Positions 52,401 to 63,859 of a DNA stretch of 64,000 bases are shown piece by piece. The stretch comes from Notamacropus eugenii (Eukaryota; Chordata; Mammalia; Diprotodontia; Macropodidae). The stretch spans positions 217,979,528-218,043,527 of the forward strand of contig NC_092876.1 of assembly GCF_028372415.1 (NCBI RefSeq), in the 5' to 3' direction. Numbering within the stretch: the stretch's first letter is position 1; every line of letters begins with the position of its first letter. A program made the position numbers and the translations under genes. Under the pieces are notes generated by a model that was not told the origin of the DNA, did not search any database, and worked only from the letters and a program-made list of their open reading frames with translations.

Positions 52401-54540
52401 GATTAATTCCAGATGAATTACCTTTTAGGGAAAGAAAACTGATCCCCCTTTAAACCGTGCCTTTATGTTAGCTAAATTAGAAGACTAGATTCTTTTTTCT
52501 TCTAGATGTTAGATTGAGGAAATATTCAAAACTTTGTACTCATCAGAAAAATGGATGATGTGGTTTAGTTTCAACATTATTAGTATCCATTTAAAAGAAA
52601 AATAATGCATCCTTTTAAAATAAAAGCTATACTGTATAATTACAGCACATTCTGAAAAGACTGGAAGTTGACCTGTTATTGGGAAAGAGCTGCGGGGTGT
52701 TGAGTCTGAGAGGTGAAATGTATTCCCATGGGGTAATTGGGAAGTAAAGTAGGTTTTAAAAGGGAGTAGGGACCTTAAATCCTTCACCTGAAGGAGGAAA
52801 CACTGACTCATCATCCATCATTTGGATGAGCCATGAAGTTAGAGTCTAGTTATTGCTTGCTTCTGAGGTCAAGAATAATCTTGATTAAACTTCTTGGTTC
52901 AAACTGATACTGAGACACTGTGGCTGGCCTTTGTGGAAGTGAAATTTGACCCCTCCCTCCCCCCCAAAAAAGGCCAATTTAGAGTAAATTTAAAAAAAAC
53001 CCTCAGATCCAGAAATACCAAATTGCAGTATAATTCCTCCTCTTGACTGAACTGATTCCGTGTGTTATTATGCTAAAACCATTAAATTTTGTATATTGAA
53101 TTCCATCACATGCTTTTAGATTCTTAAGATATTATGACAGTCTCCATAATGGAGAGCTCTATTCATCGGGAGATGATGAGTAGATAAAAGATTTGGGGTA
53201 AACAATAACTGTCTTTATCCTTGGGTTGATCTTGCCTTCATGCACATAATTTCTTGCCATGTGAATGGAGAATATTCAAAATGTAAATTTCCGTGGGCCA
53301 CTGGTTTGTCAGGTTCTAAAGTAACATTTACATTCCCCCACTGCTAGCAAAAATAAGTTCCTTTAACTAAATTATGCATAAGAATTACAAAACTTGTCAC
53401 TTAAATCAGGATATTCAGGTCACCTAGATGTCTTGTTTAAAATAAAATGCTAAAAATATACAAACTTTAAAGATTATTTGTGGGAAAGTCTAAACCTTTA
53501 ATTTGTCTCATTGTACGTTGATTTTTATATGACTCCTGGGTAGATCTATAGTATTCTTTGTCCTTCGGTTCATCCCTGGAAAATTATGTAAGTTGTGACT
53601 AGGACTTAGTAATGGTTCTATGAGGAAGCTACAATGTTCGTACACATTCTTGTATTCCCTGGAAACAACTTTTCCAGCCCTTTCTTGATCTGCTTTTTAC
53701 TCTACCTGGACCTCTGTGACCTCCAAGGTCAGCAGCTGACCTTTTTTCAAGGTTGAGCTCAGCTGAATTGGCTGCACTCCTGCTGAAGGGAAGTCTGGGC
53801 CCTTAGAAGGGTAGTGGGTTCAGTTCTATAATGGGGTCTGTCCTTATTTTTCCAGCTCCCTATTCCTCTCACCTTTTGTCTCTTTCCTTAGTCCTTTCAT
53901 TCTCTTCCTATTCCTTTTGTCTGGTAAAAATCCTTTGTAATAGAGGGGGAAAAGTTACTTGATCCCAAAATGTTGGTTGTCATATATATTTTATGCCACA
54001 CCAGAGAGTATGTCTGGGTGCATGCCTGGCATTTTTGGTGTTGAGTTTGTGTAAATGAGTCACTTAAGAATGCTTGAATAAGTTCTGGGATTGCCTGATA
54101 AAATCCCAGGTTCGTTCTTTGCTTGAGGGAAGTTCTTTGAATGTATATTTATTTCAAAATTGGCTTTTCTGAACTACAGCAGCAGCTTAAGTATATAAAG
54201 TCTTGAAACTTCAGTGTAGTAGTGAGCTTCTTATTCTAATAGAGCCCTATTTGGGAAGGAAGAAACAAGTTGACAAATGCAGTACAGTATTGATGAAACT
54301 GGGACATGACATCATATCCCTACAATAAAATTGTGACCCAAGGGATGAGATGAAACAGAGACTTAACTGTAATTCTTGTAACAGGAGAATATTTACAAAA
54401 ACCTTTCTATTGCTCTTGAAAAATATACTGTTTATAAAAGTGATATTATTTTCGTATTTAAGTGGAAAGTCTAGCATGGCATACCTTATTTACGGTATAA
54501 CTGGTACTGATTTTTTTTTTTAAAGAACAGAGGACAAAAG
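52401..54540. other. Longest repeat-poor block (2.1 kb)
   Basis: No repeat recognised and no strong frame (101 codons minus at 52509-52814 and 76 codons minus at 54247-54477, both without motifs). This block is a reasonable place to look for conserved non-coding elements if the window is intronic. Confidence 0.45.
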
Positions 54541-54592
54541 TGGTCTCTCTCTCTCTCTCTCTGTCTCTCTTTCTCTGTGTCTCTCTCTCTCA
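54541..54592 (+). repeat. (CT)n microsatellite, imperfect
   Basis: TCTCTC units with occasional GT and TT interruptions. Confidence 0.9.
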
Positions 54593-54699
54593 AAAACGTC
54601 TGCATCAGCAAATCATCTCAACCGGCCTTTCTGTTACTTTATATACAAGATTCCACCCCCCACCTCTATACCTTTGCTTTCTGTTCCCCATGCTTTGAT

Positions 54700-54870
54700 T
54701 ATACTCCTTTCTCACTTCACTCTCTCAGAATCGACCTCAGTTTGCCCAGCTGTAAAATGAGGATCTGCCTCCAAGGGTTGTTGTGAGGATTAGATACCAT
54801 TGGTACAGAGCTTATCATATGCCTTGCACACAGTAGGTACTTATTACATGCTCGTCCCCTCCCTTTTTCT
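54700..54870 (+). mobile_element. MIR-family SINE, 3' part
   Basis: 'gacctcagtttgcccagctg', 'taaaatgaggatctgcctcc', 'gggttgttgtgaggattaga', 'cacacagtaggtacttatta'. Confidence 0.65.
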
Positions 54871-55029
54871 CCCTTGCTTTCTTCTCTCCTGTTCCACGAG
54901 TCTTTTCTTCCTAACCCTCGCTTCCTTCCAAGCATAGGTGTGGTGCCATTTGGTAACTCGTTAATGTACTTTACCTTTTGAAATTACCTTATATGGACTT
55001 TCTCTTCCTTTATTGTAACCTCTAGGTAT

Positions 55030-55175
55030 CACCCAATCAACAAACATTTATTATGTATGTCATCTGTGCCAGGCATTGTGCTAAGCATCAGGGATACAGA
55101 GATAGAAATGTATCAATGCCCAGCACAGTGTCTGTCACTTAGGCACTTAATAAATCCTTAAAAGTCTGTTTAGAG
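55030..55175 (-). mobile_element. L2 3' ends (antisense then sense)
   Basis: 55030-55110 antisense: 'aacatttattatgtatgtca', 'ctgtgccaggcattgtgcta'. 55110-55170 sense: 'cccagcacagtgtctgtcac', 'ttaggcacttaataaatcct'. Confidence 0.6.
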
Positions 55176-55904
55176 TCCTCAGAGATCTTGGGGAGGCCCT
55201 CATGTATTATTCTGAAGCCTGATGCAAATTACTACAATGTCCCTGAAAACAATCATCTGGAGGACATGGTGGATACCCAGCAACATCATAAAAAAATCAG
55301 ATTGGCTCTTAACAAACAGGAAATGACCAATTACTGATGGAAGTCATTTCAGAAATTTTGGGTTTTTTTTTAATCATCAGCTAGTTGGAGCAGAGGTCAA
55401 AACAAATACTAAATAAGAAGAAAAACTAAAGATGAGAAGTTGATATCATGAGCAGTTATAACATCTCCAAACTGACTCCTCTAAATAGACAATTAACTTT
55501 ATGTTTTAAAAAATGGAAATAGCTTTAAAGATATGGACTCTGTTTATTCCACTTTCTTGGAGAAATTCAACCAATGTCAATAACAGTTACTACAAAGAAG
55601 AGGCAGAAACAGCCCATAAACTTCCTTAGCCACCAGCTTCTCTATCTGCTTGATAATCAGAGAGACATGGCAGCTGAAGGGCAATATCAGTTTAAGGGGA
55701 TAGACTTATTTATAAAATACTACGAAGGAGTGGATGATAGAGGAATTAAAAATGATATTGCCTTGCCAAATTATAAAAGTGAGTGTAGGGGAAATGAGCT
55801 TACAGAAAGTTTCATGGAAGATCTAATTAGGCTGGATTATCCCAAGATCATATAGATGAAAATGGAAGGAAAACAAAAAGATAAACAGTAGAGCAGATCT
55901 GTCT

Positions 55905-56090
55905 GTTCCAGAGGTTTTTAACCTTTTCTGTGTCATGGGCGCCTTTGGCAGTTTGGCAAAGTATATGGTTCTCTCCTCAGAATAAAGTTTTTAACTGCAT
56001 AAAATAAAATTAGATTACAAAGAAATCAGTTATAGAATGCAGTTATCAAAATAAATATATTTTAAAAATTCATGTCAAGATTAAGTTAAG
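55905..56090 (-). mobile_element. hAT-type DNA transposon remnant (third copy)
   Basis: Reverse complement of the 10745 and 27885 copies: 'aggtttttaaccttttctgt', 'gtcatgggcgcctttggcag', 'cagaataaagtttttaactg', 'cataaaataaaattagatta'. Confidence 0.65.
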
Positions 56091-56265
56091 ATTTGTGGTC
56101 AGGATGGCCTGTCTTCTAATCAGCTCTAGATACTTGATAGTTATGGGACCCTGTACAAATCACTTAATCTCTCTTAGCCCTTAGTTCCTTATCTGTAGAG
56201 TGAGAGGGTTGGACACCATGGCCTCTCAAGTCCCTTCTGACTGTATCTGTATGCTCTGTTACCAG
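56091..56265 (+). mobile_element. MIR-family SINE
   Basis: 'atgggaccctgtacaaatca', 'cttaatctctcttagccctt', 'gttccttatctgtagagtga'. Confidence 0.6.
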
Positions 56266-57194
56266 AGAACCACTGTAATTGGCTTCCAGCATCTCAGTAC
56301 CTGATGTTTTATATGAGTAAGTGGAACTGACGTTTAAGACAAAGGAAGAGCAGCTGGACCCGACCAGATACACTCAGAAGAAATTTGAGCTGGAGACAAC
56401 ATTTAATAGGCATTCAGGGAATGTTTTTCAAATTATTTGAGTGGAATATTCTGAAAGAATGTACAAGATCATGGATGGCATTGCCAAAAAAAGGCAACTG
56501 AGTAGAAACTGCAATCACTTGACCCATGTCTCCTTTTTTTAATCTCCATAAAAATCATTGAGAATGGTATAGCCCCCCCCGCCTTGTGGATATGTTTAAT
56601 GAAAATTAAGATAAAAAAAAAAAAGAAAATGAAGACCAGACGAACTTGAAGACAGTTTTCCAACATAGCTGACTTAGAGGGCAGAGAATATACAATTCCA
56701 CAATGGATTTTTAAAAAATTGATTAGGTAAGCTAAAGTCAGCCTTGAAAAGTCTCTTGTATCAAAGAGTCTCTCAAGTTGCATTGAGATCTTACAGTATT
56801 TCTAGTAGAACCAAATTCAGACGTACTTTTGTTCAACCATCCTTTAATAATTCCTATCAAGATGGAGGTATCATTAAAGATGTTGAATACAGAGTGCAAA
56901 AGAAAGAGCATTTCCTTATAGATGATGAAGTTTTCCCAGCTGTAACTGTTATAGATGGTTTACTGATCATACCTGACGACAGGGCCTTCTCAGTCTTTCA
57001 AAAGGGATATGTCTCACAGTTCACTCAGAAAACATGAACTGAAGGAAGCTGCATACTGCCCAAATTAGGACCTGCAGTTGACTGGGTAGTGTATTGCATT
57101 AATTTATCAAAACATGTGTCTTGAATAGATTTTGTGGATGGACAATGAGCAGGGCACAAAATAAATGTTACAAAAGCAGGATATCAAGTCAAAT

Positions 57195-58450
57195 CAGCAA
57201 GCAAGTATTAAACTCCTATTTTATTCTAAGCATTGTGATGAGCTTTGGGGATGCAAGGAAAGCAAATGCAATCCCTGTTATTGGGTCAGTAAGCATTTAT
57301 TAAGCCCTAATTATGTACCAGGCACTGTGCTGAGTGCTGAGGATAGAAAGAGAGGCCAAAGATAATCTGCTCTCAAGGAGTTCAGTGTAATGGGGGAGAC
57401 AACATGGAAATAATGATGTACAAAAAAGACCTCCGGGATAAATTAGAGGTCATTGCAGAAGGAAGGCACTGGGAAAGGCTTCTTGTAGAAGGTGAGATTT
57501 TAGCTAAGATTGAAGGGTGCCAGGAGGTAGAGGTGAAGAGGAAGAGAATTGTAGGTATGGGAGGGATTTCCAGGGAAAGGGCATGGAGAAACAGCAAACA
57601 GTCACTGCATTGCATAGTACATGGCAGTTACAAGATATAAGACTGAAAGTGTCAGGTTTGAAGGGCTTTCAAAAGCCAAACAGGATTTTATATTTGATTT
57701 GGAGATGATGGAGATCCATTGGAGTTTAATGGGGGTGGTGATGGTGACATGGTCACATCTGCACTTTAGGAATATTGGATTGATGGCTGAATGGAGAATA
57801 AGCTAGGGTGGGAAGAAACTTGAGGCAGAGAGACCAACTAGCTGGTTTTTGCAAAATTCCAACTTGGTGTTGAGGGCCTGCATCAGGGTGGTGACACCAT
57901 CAGGGTAAAGAAGGGGGATATATTTGAGAGAAGTTACAAAGGCAGAATTAACAGGGCTTGGCAACGTATTGGATATGAGGGATGAGAATGAGTGTAACAG
58001 GGAAGAAAGGAGGGTTTGAAAAGATGAGTTCAGTTTTAGACACTGAGTTTAAGGTGTCTGGTAGGTACTTGGAGATGTGAAACTTGAGGATGGGAGAGAG
58101 ATAAGGGCTGGAAAAATAGACCTGAAAATCATCTTTAGAGAGATGACACTTAAATCCATGGGGACCAATGAGATCACCCACTGAAATAGTTCAAAGGGAG
58201 AAGAGAGGAAATCCCAGGATAGAGGATAGAACCTTGAGGGAATTCTCACAGTTAGAAAGCATGACCTAAACTGGCTGACCATTCAGGAAAGGAGACTGAG
58301 AAGGGTTCTTCAGATAGGTAGAAGGAGAACTAGGAGACAGTAGTGATACTAAAACCTAGAGAGAAGAGAGTGTCGGTGAGAAGAGGGTGATATATAGTGT
58401 CCGAGGCTGCAGAGAGGTCAAGAAGGATGAGGACTGAGAAAAGTGTTAAA
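57195..58450 (-). mobile_element. L2 LINE 3' region, antisense (about 1.2 kb)
   Basis: Two antisense tails start the block (57205-57280 and 57285 onward: 'atttattaagccctaattat', 'taccaggcactgtgctgagt'). Then follow 'aatgggggagacaacatgga', 'cactgggaaaggcttcttgt', 'gaagggctttcaaaagccaa', 'gtgacatggtcacatctgca', 'ggcctgcatcagggtggtga', 'gttcagttttagacactgag' and 'gaggtcaagaaggatgagga'. This is the longest L2 copy in the window. All frames of 61-78 codons within it are shadows. Confidence 0.85.
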
Positions 58451-58664
58451 TTTAACAATTAAAAAATCACTTGGATTGCATTTGGGAAATTGGGCAGTAT
58501 TCTCACAATGCTCCCAAGCTGCTCATGACACATGCTTATTTTTTTTTAACAACAATATACTATTCACAATGCCATATGGTTGTGGATCAGGAACACCGTG
58601 ATCTCTGATGAATCAAAATTGTTAGTAATCTAGAGAGTAATGAAAAGGCACATGGTAGGGATTG

Positions 58665-58745
58665 TTCTATCTTTGTCCTTTTATCTCCTGTGCCTAGCAC
58701 AGTAAATAATTAGGTGCTTAGTAATTACTTGAATAATTGATTATA
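58665..58745 (+). mobile_element. L2 3' end
   Basis: 'ctatctttgtccttttatct', 'cctgtgcctagcacagtaaa', 'aggtgcttagtaattacttg'. Confidence 0.65.
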
Positions 58746-58804
58746 GAAGCAGATTATAAATGTATCACCAGTGATGATTTTCTGTGTCACCAGTAACTTA
58801 AAAG

Positions 58805-59119
58805 GTGTGTGTTCATCCTTCGTTGCCAAAGAAGACCATGCCATCAGAGAAATAAAGACATGACTTGCACTTGATTTTGTTTTGAGTGAGGGAGGGCTGT
58901 GCAGGTCACCAGCTTCACTGCTCCTCCAGAGTTATCTGAATCCAGTGACCAGATATTCATCAGGATGACTGGAGATGACCCAGGATGAGGCAATCAGGGT
59001 TAAGTGACTTGCCCAAGGTCATATAGCTAGTGAGTATCAAGTGTCTGAGGTGAGATTTGAACTCAGGTCTTCCTGACTCCTGCACTGGTGTTCTATCCAC
59101 TGCACCACCTAGCTGCCCC
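58805..59119 (-). mobile_element. WSINE1-type marsupial SINE
   Basis: Reverse copy from 'gtgtgttcatccttcgttgc' to 'ccactgcaccacctagctgc'. Duplications AGTAACTTAAAAG (58792-58804) and AGTGGCTTAAAAG (59120-59132). Confidence 0.9.
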
Positions 59120-59149
59120 AGTGGCTTAAAAGACAGCTGGGCTAGTCAT

Positions 59150-59400
59150 GTTCTTGGCAGTGAGGTGGTTCAGTGGTTAGAACACTGGAGCTGGAGTCAG
59201 GAAGACTTGAACTTAAATCCTGCCCCAGAAACTTCATATCTGTGTGACCTTGGGCAAGTCATTTAAGTTCTATCAACTTCAGTTTCCTCATCTGTTAAAT
59301 GAGCATAATAATAGCACCTACCTGCCTGGATTGTTATGAGGATAAAATGAGATAATATTATAAACTGCTTTGCAAAACTTTATATAAAATGCTAGCTATT
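59150..59400 (+). mobile_element. MIR-family SINE, full length
   Basis: 'ggcagtgaggtggttcagtg', 'gagtcaggaagacttgaact', 'gtgtgaccttgggcaagtca', 'cctcatctgttaaatgagca', 'aaactgctttgcaaaacttt', ending in an ATTAATAATA tail. Confidence 0.85.
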
Positions 59401-59654
59401 AATAATACTAAGAGTGAGGGAGGACACTTTGGACTGCCCAGCCCAAGTGTTTAGCTAATATCCAAGAAATATTCCAAGATATAGAAGAAGACCCTCTCTA
59501 GTACAACGAGGAGAAAGGAGGTGGAGGGACTAGTCCTATCAATGAGATCATGGATCCATCAGAGAAATGTTGAATTTCATCTGTTTCATTTATGCAGTCA
59601 TTTACAAATTCATGATAGTCTTGTATTTCTGTCACTGCCCTGATGCAGCTAGGG

Positions 59655-59890
59655 GTTGCACTGCTACAGCTCATTGGCCGTAGAGAGTCTTAAAGCCCTG
59701 AGTTAGAATCCTGACCCGGACACTTATAAAGTGTGTGATACTGAGCAATTCACATAACCCCTGTGTGCCTCAGTTTCCTCATCTCTAAAGTGGGGATGAT
59801 GATAGTACATACCTCTCTGCATTGTTGTAAGGATCAAGTGAAAACACAGGTAAAGTTCTTTGCAAACCTTGAAGCATTATCTTAATCCCA
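59655..59890 (+). mobile_element. MIR-family SINE
   Basis: 'gttagaatcctgacccggac', 'tgtgtgcctcagtttcctca', 'aaagttctttgcaaaccttg', 'tcccagttattat'. Confidence 0.75.
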
Positions 59891-60671
59891 GTTATTATAT
59901 AAAACCAGTAAATGAACATTAGTAGTAGTGTAGACAACCTGGGAAGGTCTGTCTTACACATTTAATTTTTGGCAGAATATTTTAGTAGCTATTGAAACTT
60001 GGCTTGTCACTGGAGGGCTGATTCCCTTGTGTGTTAAGCGGTAACATGATTAACACGTGCTCCACTGCATGTTATATTTGAGGACAGAAATAGGTAGCCC
60101 TCTCATCTTCTTTTACTTTAACTTTTGGTCTTTAATGACTGTGTCAAGTGATGAGCAGGTTACCCTTCTTTTCCCTTCTCCCAAGGGTCTTTGGGCTATA
60201 GTGGATGGTTTGGGCCTAATACTTTATAAAACTAAAAGCTTAGACTTCATAGTTATACTTAGAATATTTGGGGTGATGATGGTTCCTTTTCCTTCAAGAA
60301 TCACCCAATTGGGAGACAGAAGAGGGAGAGGAAAGCTCAGTGAATTCTTAAACAGCCTCAAGCAATGTGACATGACAGATGGTTGGGAAACTCTGTCCAC
60401 CTACAGACTTGCCTGGAGTGCAGCAACAACCTACAAGTGCTCTTCCTTGCATGGGCAGGACCGTCTGTATCATTGGGCATGTGTGTTGTGAAGACAGTGG
60501 TAATGTGCAGCGGGGGCCACAGCATCAGCCAAAGTCTGGAGTAGGTAATCATTGGACTAGTTTGGCAGATATTGAGAGTTAAATGTCGAGGAATGGTGGA
60601 AGATAACGTTAGAGAAAGTAGGGAGGGGCCAGATTGCTGGTGACTTTCAGTGCTGGCAAGGGCCTCCATGG
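59891..60671. other. No recognised gene; possible L2 scrap at the end
   Basis: Frames of 144 (60057-60491, plus), 103 (minus) and 67 codons overlap around 60360-60580, and none has a recognised motif. About 60600-60670 ('agtagggaggggccagattg') may be antisense L2. Confidence 0.4.
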
Positions 60672-61015
60672 AGAGCCCTTTTTTTATTTTTAAATTTCCA
60701 AGTCAAACATAAATAGAGGATTGCATATGAAACAGATTTGTATATGAAAGTTCATATAAATTGAATACGGTACCTTCTGTCTAGGCTTTCCTGTGTATTT
60801 AATTTTCCCCCTTATTTCTTATTTTGCTCCCTTATTTTTTGTTGTCATTATGTCTAATCTCCCTCTCTTCCTTCAAATTCCCTTCCCCCCAGTAAAGAAC
60901 ACAGACAGCCCATGTAACAAAAAAGAATAGTCAAAACAAATTCAGACAAATTGATGTCCAGAAATAAGTATCTTTCTGCCCCTTGAGTTTCTCTGTCAAG
61001 AAGTAGGTAACACGC
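60672..61015 (-). mobile_element. L1 3' end, antisense
   Basis: 'cttcaaattcccttcccccc', 'tgtaacaaaaaagaatagtc', 'aaaacaaattcagacaaatt', 'tctgtcaagaagtaggtaac'. Confidence 0.6.
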
Positions 61016-61360
61016 AAAGGCACTCTGGAATAGTGGTTGATCATTACTTTGATCACTGTTCTTAAATCTTAGCTTAGTAACACTTCTTCCCCCACTTAGT
61101 TATAGCTTAGATTTGGACTGGGATCTTTTCTAAAGGTGGATTGGAAAAGTGCTTGATGTCATCAGTTATGGTACAGGTATTTATTTCTACTCAGAAAAAG
61201 ATTGCTAAATACATAATACTTACAAGTGTGCTTTTGATATAAACAAATTGAAACAAGATTCGGTAATCTATAATCCTTACCTACCCATCAGTGGAAATCT
61301 TGAATAAAATAATACCTTCCATAGAGGAGATCCAGCCTGAAGAGGTTTCTTTTTAATTGA
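61016..61360. other. No recognised feature
   Basis: Unique-looking sequence. Confidence 0.45.
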
Positions 61361-61560
61361 TGTAGCACCCCACCCCTCCTGCTACTGTCTTGGGGAGGGG
61401 AAAGACCAAGGAACCACTCAAAAATTTTCTATAGTGAATCAAAAGGACAAGTCTTTTCAGTGCTAGGCCACTTGACAGGAACCAGCCAGGAAGGTCGTCA
61501 TCCCCAAAGGGCTCAGGTGCTGATTCATCATGTTCCTGAATTTCAGGAAGTATCCAAGGG
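61361..61560 (+). repeat. Unclassified dispersed repeat, copy 2
   Basis: Starts 'tgtagcaccccacccctcct', then shares 'gaccaaggaaccactca', 'ggacaagtc', 'agccaggaagg' and 'tcatccccaaaggg' with 33588-33795. The TG start leaves open an LTR origin. Confidence 0.65.
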
Positions 61561-62144
61561 TGTTCCAGGTGTATGTTTGCTGTGATGGACTCTTATCTAT
61601 AATCCTGTTTAACCTCGGCTACACCTAGAGTCAAAGAAAACCCAAAGTCTTTGTTTCAAAGCTGTATGCTACGGTACTATATTGTAGGTTGAAACAGTTT
61701 CCCAGCCAGTTATGGTTATGCCCCATTGATTTAGGCTGCTTTAGTAAAGTTTTTTTCTTTTCCCTTCTAGCTCTACGATCCCTAGGGGAAACGGACTGTA
61801 AAAAAATATTTCTGTTCACAGGCAGGTCACTTTAAAACTAAGCACTTTGCCAAATGAACCTTTACCCTGTAGTACATTAAATTGTGTTTTGCCCTGGTGG
61901 AAAGAAATGAACTGGTTCTTGAGTGTATTTATAGGGTACACAACCTACTAGGCCAAGTTCTTGTTGTTTTTTTGTTTTTTGTTTTTTTTGTTATACTAAC
62001 CTGGGGTGGAAGGGCTTCTGCTTTCTAGAAATGCAGCTGTTAAGGGAGTATGATGATATGTTGTGTGTCCATAGAGTCCTGCAGCCATGTATTGGTCAGT
62101 ATTGATGAGACTTGTTATTTCAAGGAAAGAAAGCATATCCCTTT
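61561..62144. other. No recognised gene; T/G-rich patch
   Basis: 61961-61991 is a TTTTTTG-type low-complexity patch. Otherwise unique-looking. Confidence 0.45.
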
Positions 62145-62335
62145 ACATTGTTTCTGAATTGGAAGGGATCTTGGAGGCCATTGGTAGAGCCTGTACTTGA
62201 ATAAGAATCCCCCAAACTATGTACTTGACAACCCATTATTGAACCTTTGCTTGAAGAACATTCGTGGGGGACAGTTCCTTCCCAAAGAAGTCTGATCAAC
62301 TTTTGAATAGCGATAAATGTCAAGTTTTACATTTG
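62145..62335 (-). mobile_element. CR1/L3-like 3' region, antisense
   Basis: 'attggaagggatcttggagg', 'cattggtagagcctgtactt', 'gaataagaatcccccaaact', 'aacctttgcttgaagaacat', 'cttttgaatagcgataaatg'. This follows the pattern of an old amniote CR1/L3 element read in reverse. Confidence 0.6.
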
Positions 62336-62671
62336 GCTTCTAACTGTCAGATACATTAGTTCAAGATGGAGGTAGGAAGGGCCAGGTAGCAGTTGGTTTT
62401 AATGGACTCTAGCTAAGTCAGTGGATTTTTGTAACATAGTTATAATGCTTACATAGTTCTCAGGTTAACAATTCCCAAGCCAGATGCTGTATTCTGTGCC
62501 CCTTTCTCTGAATGGGAGCAGTTTTCAAGGTTAAATTGGTCTTTTGCGTCTTTGCTTTTTTGAATTGAAATCAGGTGTGCAGATGCTTTTAGATTGCACC
62601 ATCTATAAACTTTAAATACTTGGGATGATTTGGAACACCCTACTGTGTGAGATTTATTATAGGCGTCTCCA

Positions 62672-62673
<2 letters not shown>
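62336..62673. other. No recognised feature
   Basis: Unique-looking sequence. The 104-codon minus frame 62449-62763 runs out of the TG repeat and is an artefact. Confidence 0.45.
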
Positions 62674-62707
<34 letters not shown>

Positions 62708-62758
62708 TGAGTGTGTGAGAGAGAGACAGAGTGAATGTGTGTGTGTGCACGCATGCGC
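62674..62758 (+). repeat. (TG)n microsatellite with degenerate TG/GA extension
   Basis: Pure TG to about 62705, then GAGT and GA units, then a second short TG run to 62748. Confidence 0.95.
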
Positions 62759-62777
62759 ACCACATTGATGTTGTGAA

Positions 62778-62814
62778 TAGTTTATAAACTGGACATAGTT
62801 TATAAACTGGACAT
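62778..62814 (+). repeat. 18 bp tandem duplication
   Basis: ATAGTTTATAAACTGGAC occurs twice in immediate succession; each unit contains the palindrome AGTTTATAAACT. Confidence 0.9.
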
Positions 62815-63534
62815 GAAGATCAAAACCTCCTATGAGTATTTTCCCTAGGAACACATAGTTCAAAGGCAACACAGTGCACCAGGCTTGGTGGGAAGCCTCC
62901 CATTTTGTATATTTTCGGAGAAGAGAGAGAAAGAGTAGCCTGTGCTGAGAAGTTATAATGAGAGGAAGACCAGCTCTAGACAGGTATTAAACCTCTATCC
63001 TGCTGGCCCCCTCACAGCTCTTTGATACAGGAACGTTCTCCTGAGGCCTTTGCATTTAAAAAGAAGTCTTTAGCCCAGTTATACATCTGTGAAAATAGTT
63101 ACTCCATTTCCCTCAACTACTGTATAATATAACACGTGGCTTTTCTAGGTTTTGCAAATACCTCTTTTGATAACTGTTAAAATATTTCAATTGCAAATTA
63201 GTTAAGTGTTGAGTAATGGGTTCATCAGGTTATTTTAGTTAACCATTAGGTATCCTTGCTTCTTTGAGAGGGTCACTTTTCTGTTGCTATAAAATAGTTC
63301 AGCGAATGTTTTAAGTGGTAGAGGTGCTGGACACATAAGCATTTCCATAAAGACTTGCGTTGCCAGCGAAGGCATTTTTTGTGTTCCTCTGATGTTTCTA
63401 TCATGTGCTGCCAAGAATTCCCTAAAAGTGGTGTGAGAAAACAACTGGTTTGGAGGCAGATTTCTCCTCATAGCAGTTGTCGTCAGTTGTTGTTTGTTTT
63501 GTCTAGTCGCATTGATCTGAGAGTGCTAGTTAGA
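62815..63534. other. No recognised feature
   Basis: Unique-looking. Frames of 64 and 78 codons near 63235-63549 have no motif. Confidence 0.45.
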
Positions 63535-63730
63535 ATCAAAGATATTTAAAGCTGGCAGAGACCTTGGGGGTCATTGAATTCAACTCCACCACTCTTCACA
63601 CGAGTTTTTTTTTCTTCTTTCCCCTTATCCCTTGAACAAAGAAACCAAGGTTAGGGAGGTTGTGACTTTTTCAAGGTCATATACCTAATCAGGGCAGAAT
63701 CAGTACTAGAACCCAAGGCTCTCTTAGTTA
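63535..63730 (-). mobile_element. MIR-like SINE, antisense
   Basis: 'tttaaagctggcagagacct', 'ttcaaggtcatatacctaat', 'tactagaacccaaggctctc', with a T-rich insert at 63606-63625. Confidence 0.6.
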
Positions 63731-63859
63731 TTTCATAATTTTAAAAGAAAGTGTGGGTTTTTCCTTTTAAAAACATACAAGAAATTTACAGTTAGCTTTT
63801 AAAAAACATACCAGAATTTCAAAGTATGGACACATGACCATAATATAAAATAATGCATT

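Larger units (their letters stand above)
55425..57035 (+). mobile_element. Decayed RTE-class LINE (about 1.4 kb plus insertions)
   Basis: Scattered frames keep RTE-like polymerase landmarks in the right order: LLDNQRDMAAEGQY (about residues 25-38 of the 93-codon frame at 55574-55855; the RTE equivalent is an 'LL..R..MA..G' block), AAGPDQIHSEE (56350-56382, matching the 'KA(A/P)GPD.I' motif), 'gccaaaaaaaggcaac' (KKGN) near 56480, and SKSLSSCIEIL (56761-56793), which fits the '..QG(V/I)...YI.IL' block. The catalytic core is deleted between about 56640 and 56740. A hAT remnant (55905-56090) and a MIR are inserted. The 97-codon frame 56744-57037 is in the wrong frame for RTE and is incidental. 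Confidence 0.55.

Noticed and set aside
56744..57037. 97-codon frame that at first resembled a mitochondrial presequence (Ser/Arg-rich start), suggesting a COX7A-type pseudogene
   Set aside because: The remainder does not align with that family, and another frame over the same bases fits RTE reverse transcriptase better.
60057..60491. 144-codon plus-strand frame
   Set aside because: No motif, no splice context, and other frames open on the opposite strand over the same bases. Chance is sufficient.
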